Part shown: one piece after another, positions 1 to 9,400 of the stretch | How positions within the stretch are numbered: the stretch's first letter is position 1 | How the letters are laid out: every line of letters starts with the position of its first letter | Assembly: GCA_037355855.1 (NCBI GenBank) | Contig: CM074766.1 | Span: 3,410,001-3,474,000 of the forward strand | Direction of reading: 5' to 3' | Length of the DNA stretch: 64,000 nt | From: Pseudo-nitzschia pungens | Lineage: Eukaryota > Bacillariophyta > Bacillariophyceae > Bacillariales > Bacillariaceae | The notes under the pieces: generated by a model | The model's input: the letters and a program-made list of their open reading frames with translations, nothing else | Told to the model about the DNA's origin: nothing | Database searches by the model: none | Made by a program: the position numbers and the translations under genes

Positions 1-1155
1 TAATTCTACTCTAGACCGTAACAAAGACTTCCCAGATCTTCCTCTGCTACGTTCCAATGACTGTTATCTCATGCAAGCCTTTGTCAATGCTGGCTTCAGA
101 GGTGCTGACTTGTCCCTCTTGAATCACATTCAAATGTCCCTCAAGGCTGTGTCCCTTTCTGATATTTGTACTCCAGATGGGACAAGGCTTACCCCCATGG
201 CTTTCCAGCTGACATCCTCCAATCACTTGAGGGATCATCTTGACTGGCCCAGATGTCCTCCATCTTGGCCTCCAGTAGCTCAGCGCTTATGGGTCAAGGC
301 TCTTCAGACCTGTTTTCTTCCTCCTTGTCCACCCCCTGCAGCCAGGGCATTAGCTCCTTCTTTTCACCTTGGGCATTGGCTCTCTCCCCAGACAGCTTCT
401 CTTTGGCCTTGGTTTTTGTCTTTATCTACCAACAGAATATTCTCCGAAACTTCTACTGGCTGGATTGTGAGCACCTCCCAGGGCAGGGGCAGATACAGGG
501 TCACTTCTGAAACCATTTCTGACAAACCAGCATGTGCTGTTGTGCTTGTCTGCCCTGTTCTTTGCGGCCAAGTTGTACGCGTGGTTGGGTCCTCAGCCTT
601 TGTTTCTGAACCTCCTGACATGGATCCTCTGGAGTACAATCCATTTGATTCTCTTCCAGACTCCCCCTGCAGATGCCTTTGATGCACTCTGTGCGTCTCC
701 AAGGGTACTTCTCCACAAATATTCCCTACCACAGGCTGACTGTCAGACCCTTGTTGATGCTATTCAGAATGGTACTGCCAGTGCTGTATGTGATGGTTCA
801 TTTGATCCGGACCTTCTCAGAGGCACTTCTGCTTTCATTCTATCACCCATTACCTCCACCAAGACTGCTTCATTGTTCCTCACTGGCTGTAATTTTGTCA
901 GTGGGTCCCCTGAGGATCAATCATCCTATAGGAGTGAACTGGCAGGTATCATTGGAGTTCTCACCTGTTGCACTGCTCTGGTGAGTATCTTTGATATTGC
1001 TTCTGGCTCTATCACCATTGCTCTGGATGGTGACACAGCTCTCAAACAGGCTCAAGGATCTTGGCCTTTGGTTATTTCCCAGAAGTCTTTTGATTATGTT
1101 TATGTCATCAGAAACATGATTTCTGCCCTGCCAATCTCTGTGCACTTTCAGTGGG
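1..1155 (+). mobile_element. LINE-A, left part (ORF2 3' half), interrupted at 1155
   Basis: This is the left part of a plus-strand non-LTR retrotransposon that continues off the left edge. It encodes the ORF2 region between the reverse transcriptase and the RNase H domain. The copy stops inside the RNase H domain at 1155, where a Copia-like LTR element is inserted, and resumes at 23705 after the GTGGG target duplication. Reading across the excised insertion restores the local RNase H sequence (around FQWVQGHQAG), which is the main evidence that the two halves are one element. Confidence 0.92.
1..1155 (+). pseudogene. Broken LINE ORF2 (LINE-A), part 1
   Basis: The segment reads as ORF2 in two frames. 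One frame covers about 71-682, the linker after the reverse transcriptase. A second covers about 670-1155 with the RNase H start (CDGSFD, YRSELAGI, ALDGDTAL, giving the D, E and D of the active site). The switch falls at a run of five C near 662-667, where intact copies have four, so one inserted base breaks the gene. The Copia-like insertion at 1155 breaks it again, and the right half carries a nonsense codon. The product cannot be made as one protein. Confidence 0.88.
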
Positions 1156-1504
1156 TGTAACATGCTACCGTATGTTACTCTACGAGGGCTCTAAATGGTT
1201 ATTGAATCCCGCATGTACTCCAATATATATGGTATACATGTATGTATATTCGGTATGTATACACATACAACGGACATTGTCAAATATCAAGATAAACAAA
1301 GATTCTCGTGACTCGCTGATTATTGATATTATGCCCGACAAACATTATTATTGTTCGATCGCTCATTCATCCCATACTCAAGAAATCATTCCCATCTCGT
1401 AAAGTATTCAACCATTCTCTTTCGTAACACAATTTATTAACCTTACATCATTAAATTACCTCTATCGCGTACCACTCCATCTAATTCTACCCTAGAGTGT
1501 TACA
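1156..1504 (+). repeat. 5' LTR of the Copia-like gag-only element
   Basis: Direct repeat of 349 bp, matched almost completely by 23356-23704, with inverted termini TGTAACA and TGTTACA. Differences seen by eye are single substitutions (for example near 1197, 1252, 1307 and 1340). The 5' flank GTGGG is duplicated after the 3' LTR. Confidence 0.93.
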
Positions 1505-1517
1505 CAGTAATTACTGT
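1504..1517. promoter_or_regulatory. 14 bp palindrome at the primer-binding position
   Basis: ACAGTAATTACTGT is a perfect palindrome that starts on the last base of the 5' LTR. A tRNA primer-binding site would normally start here with TGG, and none is seen. Self-priming, RNA dimerisation or use of an internal tRNA segment are possible readings. The function is inference. Confidence 0.5.
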
Positions 1518-1716
1518 CCGCTTGAAAGTAGAAGACAAAGACAAGAACTCAGTACTGAATCCAAAACATCCTTTATCCTAAACAACAGGGATACATCGAT
1601 ACCCTGACAAGCAGAATCCTACAATCAAAACAAGAATCGATCGAACGAAACGATCGAAATCTACGAATCGATCGAACGAAACGCCGATACGAATCGATTG
1701 AACGCGACGAATCAAT

Positions 1717-2263
1717 ATGGCAGGCCTCTACAGAGATCCTCCAATCAATTACATCCCTTCCTTCAAGAGGAACAAACCAAAACTCACCAAGCTCTCGATT
1801 ACACATCCCAATGGGAAACAAGACAGCATGAAGATCCCTCTATTCACCAACAGAGGAGGATTAGAGGAATTTCTATTTGTTGAAGAAGCCTTCAGGAATG
1901 CCGCAAAGCTCCTAGGATTACCAACCACCGACTACATTACTTACTTCAGCAGATGTCTAAATACAGACACTCAATCCAGGTGGAATGAAATGCTACAGGA
2001 TCCCCTGGATCCAAATGAATTCCAATATGAAGAAAGCGCCGAAGGATATGAAGCAGCAATCATTGACTTCATCAAGGACTATTGCAATGCAAAAGACGCC
2101 AAGGATATCATGCATACATACCTTCGAACGCTGAAGAAACCAAGCACTGTTTCATGCAAAGACCATGCAGACCGAATGCTAATTCTCTTCAAATATACCA
2201 AAAGACTCCAAGGACATGGAACTGACCTATCACCAAAAGAAGCCAAGACCATTCTGCTGCACA
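1717..2263 (+). CDS. gag-like protein of the Copia-like element, N-terminal part
   Basis: The first ATG after the 5' LTR opens a frame of 182 codons plus one base. It is cut at 2263 by LINE-F and resumes at 21717. The two parts total 1065 nt, exactly 355 codons with the stop, so the gene is whole apart from the insertion. This part is helical and charged (FVEEAFRNAAKLLGL, a capsid-like region) and resembles gag of stramenopile Copia elements in layout. The protein would form the particle that packages element RNA. With no pol in the element, it would depend on enzymes supplied by a relative. Confidence 0.8.
2245..2263 (+). repeat. Left target-site duplication of LINE-F
   Basis: AAGACCATTCTGCTGCACA (19 bp) occurs here and again at 21698-21716, on both sides of LINE-F. 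Both copies are part of the interrupted gag gene. A 19 bp duplication is typical of LINE target-primed reverse transcription. Confidence 0.95.
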
Positions 2264-2565
2264 ATAATAATAATAATATACGTATTTAAATAACTTTAAT
2301 CACCAAAGGTGAACTAAATTACTCAGTCTGTAACCAGACTTTAACGTCGCCTCCATCAAAGAGTCAGGACCCCAAGTGGTAGAACGACAAATTTTCAAAC
2401 AAACCTTGAAGATCAAGCAGGGAAAAAGACAAACAAGTCCCACAAAATAAGGACTTGAGAGAAAGTGAGATGGGAAGGGAGATAGTGGGATAAGAACCAG
2501 TATCAAAAGGGATGGGACAGGATAAGAAGCAGGAACATAAGACAAAACCAAGGTAAAAAGTGGAA
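2264..2565 (-). other. 3' UTR and tail of LINE-F
   Basis: Read on the minus strand, this stretch holds the ORF2 stop, about 200 bp of untranslated sequence, two adjacent small hairpins and an ATT-repeat tail. The hairpins are GTCTG-GTTA-CAGAC and a stem around CACC-TTT-GGTG. The same 3' end recurs at eight other places in the window, which fits a recognition signal for the element's reverse transcriptase. Confidence 0.85.
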
Positions 2566-4059
2566 TCAACCCTGAGGTCCAGTAAGCCAGGCTCTGAGAA
2601 GAGCAGCCTCTTGTTGGTATGGCTGCACTGGTGGGACAGGCGCTGCATACTGCTTCCTGGCAAGGTGGATGGTTGCAAGCCACTGCCTCTTGGCAGTCAG
2701 GGTGTAACCTTGTAGGACTTGGAAAGGGGTTTGTAAAAGGGAGTGTGACTGGGGAAGTGCACCAGCTGCACCAATGGCCAATTCTGAGGTGATGGAAGCA
2801 TCAAGAGATTGGTGTTGTTCAGCATCAAGGGTACCCCCAGGACCATGGAGTCGTTCATTTCTGTAGGTCCAAAGATCCCAGGAGGTAAGAAAGAACTGAT
2901 GGATGATAGCTGTGGCCCAACGTTTGGGAGAGCGCTTGCTTCCAATGTGGGAGTAGTAGTCAGCCTGGATTTGGTACCAGCGAGGAGACCACCTACCAAG
3001 AAGCCAGTTGTGCCAACCAATAGTCCTCTGTGCCCTGACAGCAGAAGCAATTTCAGGTGAGTAGGATGAGGGATAAATTCTCTGGCCCTTCCGAACTCTG
3101 GTGAGAAGATCCACAATGGCAGCAACCAATGATGGATCAGTTTGTTCAACTTCAAGCCTCTTCTGCAGTGGTCCCGTGAAAGCTGACACACTGTGCTGGA
3201 CTGCCCCAGTGTCCTTGCAGGAGAGCACATGAGAAACCTTCTCGTTGTCTGCATCACACAATGGGCACCTGGAGTGATCCTGATACTGGTAGTGAAGTAG
3301 CTGGTTGCCAACACCAATGCATCCAGAAGCAAATTTGACAAACCACCTTTGCATGCCAGGAGGTAGACGCTTGAAGGCAGACAGATGGGCACACCAATGG
3401 ATGGAACTCAAAACAGGTTGTGGAATGGGGATATCATGGTGGGTCTGCCAATATTGAAGAAGAGGAGGACCAGAAATGGCAACATGCAAAGCATTTTGAT
3501 CAAACCTTGAACACTTGCATCCATTGAGAGAAAATGCCCAAGGCTCAAACACAAGTCTGGGATAGTGATGGGCAGAAGCTCGATGGACAGAGAGAAATGC
3601 CTTTGCCATGCTGTCAACCTGATGATTGCGAAGGGCCCACCAATCAAGAAAGATACCAGCTTGATGGCCCTGAACCCACTGAAATTGCATAGAGATTGGC
3701 AGGGCAGAAATCATGTTTCTGATGACATAAACATAATCAAAAGACTTCTGGGAAATAACCAAAGGCCAAGAACCCTGAGCCTGTTTGAGAGCTGTGTCAC
3801 CATCCAGAGCAATGGTGATAGAGCCAGAAGCAATATCAAAAAGCCTCACCAGAGCAGTGCAACAGGTGAGAACCCCAATGATGCCTGCCAGTTCACTCCT
3901 ATAGGATGATTGGTCCTCAGGGGATCCACTGACAAAATTACAGCCAGTGAGGAACAATGAAGCAGTCTTGGTGGAGGGATTGGGTGACAAAATGAAAGCA
4001 GAAGTTCCTCTGACAAGGTCCGGATCAAATGAACCATCACATACAGCACTGGCAGTACC
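2566..4059 (-). CDS. LINE-F ORF2, C-terminal part (RNase H and CCHC motif)
   Basis: Second part of ORF2, downstream of the Gypsy-1 insertion. Removing Gypsy-1 and one copy of its TSD joins 9902 to 4059 in frame. It starts in the RNase H domain, with active-site candidates in CDGSFD, YRSELAGI, ALDGDTAL and the later DSMAKAF. The domain should degrade the RNA strand of the RNA-DNA hybrid. Near 3216-3275 a C-x2-C-x8-H-x3-C motif (CPLCDADNEKVSHVLSC) is probably a nucleic-acid-binding zinc knuckle. The remaining 200 residues are conserved in every copy here, but I do not recognise a domain. Stop at 2566. Confidence 0.9.
   Translation of the reverse strand, partial: GTASAVCDGSFDPDLVRGTSAFILSPNPSTKTASLFLTGCNFVSGSPEDQSSYRSELAGIIGVLTCCTALVRLFDIASGSITIALDGDTALKQAQGSWPLVISQKSFDYVYVIRNMISALPISMQFQWVQGHQAGIFLDWWALRNHQVDSMAKAFLSVHRASAHHYPRLVFEPWAFSLNGCKCSRFDQNALHVAISGPPLLQYWQTHHDIPIPQPVLSSIHWCAHLSAFKRLPPGMQRWFVKFASGCIGVGNQLLHYQYQDHSRCPLCDADNEKVSHVLSCKDTGAVQHSVSAFTGPLQKRLEVEQTDPSLVAAIVDLLTRVRKGQRIYPSSYSPEIASAVRAQRTIGWHNWLLGRWSPRWYQIQADYYSHIGSKRSPKRWATAIIHQFFLTSWDLWTYRNERLHGPGGTLDAEQHQSLDASITSELAIGAAGALPQSHSLLQTPFQVLQGYTLTAKRQWLATIHLARKQYAAPVPPVQPYQQEAALLRAWLTGPQG
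4055..4059 (+). repeat. Target-site duplication of Gypsy-1 (left)
   Basis: GTACC lies directly before the 5' LTR and is repeated at 9897-9901 directly after the 3' LTR, as expected for integrase-mediated insertion. Confidence 0.95.
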
Positions 4060-4247
4060 TGCCGTGCACCAAAATACAGTCACGAGTCCACTCGGGACTG
4101 GATTAAGGATAAGGATAAAAGAATCAGCGAGCCGACAGAATCGCTGATTCGGAGGGCTCTTAGAACTGTAGCAAATAGACTAACCAATAGGGCTCACAAT
4201 TTGCATATCACTACTATTCTAATCACTAGTAGACCCGGGGTATGGCA
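4060..4247 (+). repeat. 5' LTR of Gypsy-1
   Basis: 188 bp, identical by eye to 9709-9896, starting TGCCGTGC and ending GTATGGCA. It contains a perfect 10 bp inverted repeat, GAATCAGCGA at 4121-4130 and TCGCTGATTC at 4141-4150. A related LTR at 39272-39460 keeps this as a hairpin with compensating changes. Confidence 0.95.
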
Positions 4248-4261
4248 TGATTTTAAAATCA
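4248..4261. promoter_or_regulatory. 14 bp palindrome at the primer-binding position of Gypsy-1
   Basis: TGATTTTAAAATCA directly follows the 5' LTR, where a tRNA-complementary site is expected. It is a perfect palindrome and is conserved at 39258-39271 in Gypsy-2. No TGG-type site is seen. A role in self-priming or RNA dimerisation is inference. Confidence 0.5.
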
Positions 4262-4986
4262 AGCTGAGCGCTGATGACCATGAGCAGGAAGGGACTGATT
4301 GATCGAAAAGGACCGACGAGACCGAAAGACTGCCAAAAATGGAGGCGCAGAGAAGCAAAACAGGGAGGAGGATATCCAGTGTCTGCAGCACCAGGAAGAC
4401 CGACCCCAGCAACTGTCAGCACCATTAGATGGAGCGACAGCAGCAACAGAGACACCTGAGTACCTAAACAGGACCATGGTCGACAACAGGAAATAATCGA
4501 AAAATTCGAAAATACACACTGAAAAAGTGACACATAATTCAGTAAGTGGACTAATTGGACCAATACTGAGTGGATGGACAGACCGAACAGGGGATGCCAA
4601 CCACAACCGAAATATACGGATATCCGGAAAGGTATATAATGAATACCCAAACACCACCAATCCCACGGGAAACGGGAAGTGGGACCGGCCCGGTGATTGC
4701 TTAATAGGGAAGCAACGCCGGAGAACCACGGGAATCGAATCCCACGAAATAAAAACAGAAACAACTCCGGAGAACCACAGGATTCCCGGGAGCTAAAGAG
4801 AGAAGCAACTCCCACCACCAAGATGGATGAGAGCAAATCTTAGCAAAATCAGCTACTACACGAGTTATCGCGTGGAAACCAAATTAAGAAGCAAAAACTG
4901 GGACAACCACTCCTGCTCATTTCCACAATAAAATTAACAGATAACAAACTAAAGTAACTAATTTAACTAAATAAAACTGATTAACC
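4262..4986 (+). other. Gypsy-1 untranslated leader
   Basis: This 725 bp stretch between the palindrome and gag has only short open frames. It contains repeated GGAGAACCAC segments (near 4721 and 4772) and is partly conserved in Gypsy-2 (31,190-31,843 and 39,161-39,257). It would hold the packaging signal. I see no gene in it. Confidence 0.7.
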
Positions 4987-6426
4987 ATGGCGACCAAAGG
5001 AACCAAACTGAAACCCTTCAACATCATACGGGAGGACTGGCCGGAAGACGCCAACACCGTGAAGATGAATGTAGACAGCGAACAAGGTGGAATCCCATTC
5101 AGCGACTACCTGAAGGTTCTCAATGGTACTGAAAGACCAGAACTCTTCCTTATCTGGAAGAGAGACTTTGACCAGAAAATTGCTGGCAATGACAAACTCC
5201 ACGGAGACCAGAAATTGGAGGTTCTACAGAGAATTCTCTCTACTGAGGCACTCGGACTTGTCCAGCGAACGCTCGCTCGGACCTACTTGGCCGAACCAAC
5301 CCACAAGGTCCATCACACCAGACACGTACAGAACAAGATCCAAGAGATCGCGCAAAGGGACCAAGCAAACATTCTGCTATCAATGGGGCAAGACGCCACC
5401 GAAACTCCCACGGGAGCCTCCAAGGAGACGGCAAAGGAGAAATCTCCAAACGCCGACAAAACCGACACAGCCACGGCGAGATCGGACAAAGAATCGGAGA
5501 CCGACAACCTCGAGTCTCCAATCCCAAAGAAACAGGTCGCAAGCGCCCTCACCCAGTACTACCAATCCCAGGAGTACAGAAAGGATGTCATCGAGGAATG
5601 CATGCATGCCCTCAAACTCAAAATCTTTGGCAATGACCAACACGGCAAGCGCTCGTATATCGTCCTCCGCCGATTCATGCGAGGCATGCGCGTGGACCTC
5701 AAACATGGCATTAGAGCCTGGGCCAATCGAATGGCCGAACTCCAAAGCTACCTCCCAGACTGCCTCTGGGAATGTGGCAGTGACCAAATGGAAACACCAA
5801 GAAGTTTCACCCAAGGAGAAATGAAGGAAATCTTGGATTCCAACATGACCCACTCCCAACGCGAGAAGCTGGAGCACATTAGTTGGGACCTCTACACCCA
5901 CTCCTTTAACACCACTATCGACAAGCTCGAAAACCTGGAAATCACCATCCGGAAGGAAGCAGTAATGCAACAACGCATCACCGACCTCGAAAAGCAGACC
6001 GGTGTCACCAAGAAGACCCCCAAGGCCGCATCTGGGGGAGGAACCCACCACGGGAAATCCCCTGGCAAAAAGAAGCGCCCTGTGGACAACAGCAACAAAC
6101 AGCTATGCAAGACCTGTGGCAAGGTCCATGCCGGCAAATGCTGGAAACTAACCGGCGGACCCCCCAAGAAGGGAAAGTTCGACCGGGAGACCATCAACTT
6201 GCTCAAGGAGCATTTTGTGGCAAAAGAACAAGACTCAGACGCTGAGCAACACTCCAAACCCCACTGGGGAAGGAACCTATCGAACCACGAGTACTCTTAT
6301 GTACTGGCCACGGCCCAAGCTGACCACGAAGTCTCCGATGACGAGATCGACATCTCCGAACGGGAACTCAAAGAGTACAGAAGAAAGTACAGAAAGACCT
6401 TTAAAAAGAAAGGATCCCACAACTGA
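4987..6426 (+). CDS. gag: Gypsy-1 gag polyprotein
   Basis: The protein has 479 residues from the ATG at 4987 to a TGA at 6424-6426. The first 330 residues are helical and charged and would form the capsid. Around 130-175 there is a polar, Thr/Lys/Glu-rich linker. Near residue 373 a single zinc knuckle is visible (CKTCGKVHAGKC, spacing C-x2-C-x3-H-x3-C), for RNA packaging. The C-terminus is acidic and then basic. The pol frame starts at the next codon in the same reading frame, so gag-pol would arise by reading through the TGA or by re-initiation at the ATG that follows. A related copy on the minus strand (29782-31189) keeps the same TGA-ATG junction. Confidence 0.92.
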   Translation: MATKGTKLKPFNIIREDWPEDANTVKMNVDSEQGGIPFSDYLKVLNGTERPELFLIWKRDFDQKIAGNDKLHGDQKLEVLQRILSTEALGLVQRTLARTYLAEPTHKVHHTRHVQNKIQEIAQRDQANILLSMGQDATETPTGASKETAKEKSPNADKTDTATARSDKESETDNLESPIPKKQVASALTQYYQSQEYRKDVIEECMHALKLKIFGNDQHGKRSYIVLRRFMRGMRVDLKHGIRAWANRMAELQSYLPDCLWECGSDQMETPRSFTQGEMKEILDSNMTHSQREKLEHISWDLYTHSFNTTIDKLENLEITIRKEAVMQQRITDLEKQTGVTKKTPKAASGGGTHHGKSPGKKKRPVDNSNKQLCKTCGKVHAGKCWKLTGGPPKKGKFDRETINLLKEHFVAKEQDSDAEQHSKPHWGRNLSNHEYSYVLATAQADHEVSDDEIDISERELKEYRRKYRKTFKKKGSHN

Positions 6427-9400
6427 ATGGCCAATACCATCCACACCGGACCACGCATAATCAACCGATTTGCGGACGTCTGTGTGGAGGTATTGGACCA
6501 CAAGGGAAGGGGGAGGATGCTCCGGGGCCTACTCGACTCCGGGTGCTCCAAATCCATCATACTAAGGCACTTTGTCAACCGAAGTCAACTAACGAACCGA
6601 GACCAAAGATCTGTCACCTACAACACATATGGAGGCAAGTTCAGAACCAAGTCTGCGGCTTCAGTGGGACTGAGGCTGATAGAATTTTCAAACTCCAAGA
6701 CCATCAAATGGACCTTCCAAGTGGATGAGTATCATCACCATGAGGAAGTACCCTATGACATGATTATAGGATCCGATCTAATGGCACAACTGGGACTGGA
6801 TATAAAATACAGCTCCCGTACGATCGAATGGCAGGGTGACTCTATTCCCATGAAGGGGATGGGGGAGCTCTCTGACCCGGACAAATGTGAGGCAGTATTC
6901 TTTGCCAACACACAAAGTCCAATCCTCCAACAAGAGGAAGAAAGGCAAGCCAAAATCCTGGACGCCGACTACTCCAAAGTCGATATAGATGCTATGGTCA
7001 ATGACCTGGAGATTACAGACGCGTCCAAGGAAGCTCTGAAGAAAACACTGAAGAAATTCCCAACACTCTTTGGAGGAGGATTGGGTCTGCTCAAAAATAT
7101 AGAACCGGTGTCCATTGAACTCCAACCAGGGGTCAAACCGGTCCGGCAGAGGTACTATTCTGTACCCCATGCCTTTGAACAAGCACTCCGAAAGGAGATC
7201 ACCAGGCTCTGTGATATTGGAGTCCTGGAAAAACTCCCCCACGATGACGACTCACCGTGGGCATCCCCTACCTTCTGTCAACCCAAGAAGACAGGGGACA
7301 TTCGCGTCCTAACCGACTTTCGAAAGATGAACGCAGCCATCCAAAGGAAACCATTCCCACTACCACGAATAGGGGAAACGATCCAAAGACTACAAAAGTT
7401 CAAGTCAGCTACGGCGCTTGACTTGTCCCAGGGATATTATACCATTCCCATTTGCAAGGAGAGCCAGAAGATCTGCTCTACCATTTTACCATGGGGAAAA
7501 TATGCCTACAAACGATTGGCAATGGGAATTGCATGTGCACTCGATATCTTCCAGTCAGTCATGATGAACCTACTAGGGGACCTGGACTATGTCCTCGTCT
7601 ATATCGATGACATCCTAATCATACAGAGGGAAGGCGAGTCCGAACAGGATCACCTCAGCAAAATAGATACAGTCCTACAGAGACTGGACGATGCTGGCTT
7701 CCGAGCCAACCTCAGAAAATCCTTTTTCATGCAAAAAGAAGTGGAATATCTGGGATTTCTGTTAACAACAGAAGGCATTCAGCCCCAGCCAAAGAAACTG
7801 GAGGCGATGAAGCGACTAGAAGCCCCCAAGAACACCAAGCAACTCAAGATGTTTCTTGGAATGGTAAACTTTTACAGGGACATGTGGAAGCGCCGCTCCC
7901 ACATCCTGGCCCCTCTGAACAAACTCGCAGGGAAAAAGGGCAAAATGAACTGGTATTGGGGTCCAGCAGAGCAGAAAGCTTTCATGGAGGCGAAGAGGAT
8001 GCTCACAGATGAAGCTAAGCTTGCATTCCCGGACTTTACGAAACCATTTCATCTCTACTCAGACGCCAGCGATAGGCAACTGGGAGCAACTGTATGCCAA
8101 GATGGCAAGCCCCTTGGTTTCTACACCCGGAAGCTGAACTCGGCGCAGCTCAACTACACTGTTGGAGAAAAAGAACTCCTGGGCATAGTAGAAGGCCTGA
8201 AGGCATTCGAAGGAATCCTACGAGGACAAGATGTGATTATTCACACAGACCACCTTAACCTGCTCTATCAGCAGATGCCCACCCAAAGGATGGTCCGGTG
8301 GAGACTCCTCATGGAGGAGTTCCACCCGGTAGTCAAGCATGTGGCTGGCAAAGACAACGATGCAGCAGATGCACTATCACGACTGGACATTACGGATGAC
8401 CCAGCAGATACGGTGGAATGGCTACCACCAAATAAGCCCCTCACCTACGCGGATGAGGAAGAGCACCTCCGGCAACTCCTATTCCCGCTTGGAGAAGCGC
8501 CGGAAGAATTCCAGGGCAATAGTGCATTCCCACTTGCCCCGGACATGATTCAATTCTACCAGCAAAAGGACACAGGAATCATGAGTGCTCTGGAAAAAGA
8601 CAATCGACTAACCACCAAAATGGTGGAAGGTTACAACCTAATCCACAAAGAAGGAAAGATTCTGATTCCCGACAAACTCAAGGACAGAGTCATGGAATGG
8701 TACCACAGCATGTTGGTCCATCCCGGAGAAAAGAGAATGGAACAGAGCATACGCTCGGTGTTCACCTGGAAGGGCCTACGAAAGGACGTTCAGGATCTCT
8801 GTAAACACTGTCACACGTGCCAGATGTTCAAAAAGAGTGGCCGGAAAAAGTATGGACTACTACCGGAGAAAGCAGTGGAAGTCACCAAATGGCAGAGGGT
8901 CAATGTGGACCTCTGGGGACCTGCAACTGTCCACAACAAAAATGGTAAAGACTACCACATCCATATCCTCACCATGGTGGACCCAGTGACCGGATGGTTT
9001 GAACTGGCTCACCTGAAGGACTCCCCAAATGCAGCAGAAACTCAACGATTGTTGGATAGTACCTGGCTAGCAAGATATCCTCGACCAAAAGAAATCGGAT
9101 TCGATGGTGGAAGTGAGTTCAAAGCAGAGTTCCAAGAACTCTGTGACAACATGGGGATGAAGAGAAAACCCAGTGGCGCCTGGAACCCACAATCCAACTC
9201 AGTGCTGGAGAGAATCCACCAGGTCCTGAAGGACTGCCTATTGTCCTTTAACCTGGAACAAAGAGACCTCCACGAGAAGGACCCCTTTGAGGAGTTCACT
9301 ACCAAGGCGGCCTATGCTATTAGAAGCGCCATCCATACAACTCTGGGGTATTCCCCAGCACAACTGGTGTTCGGACGGGATATGTTCATGCCTGTGAACT

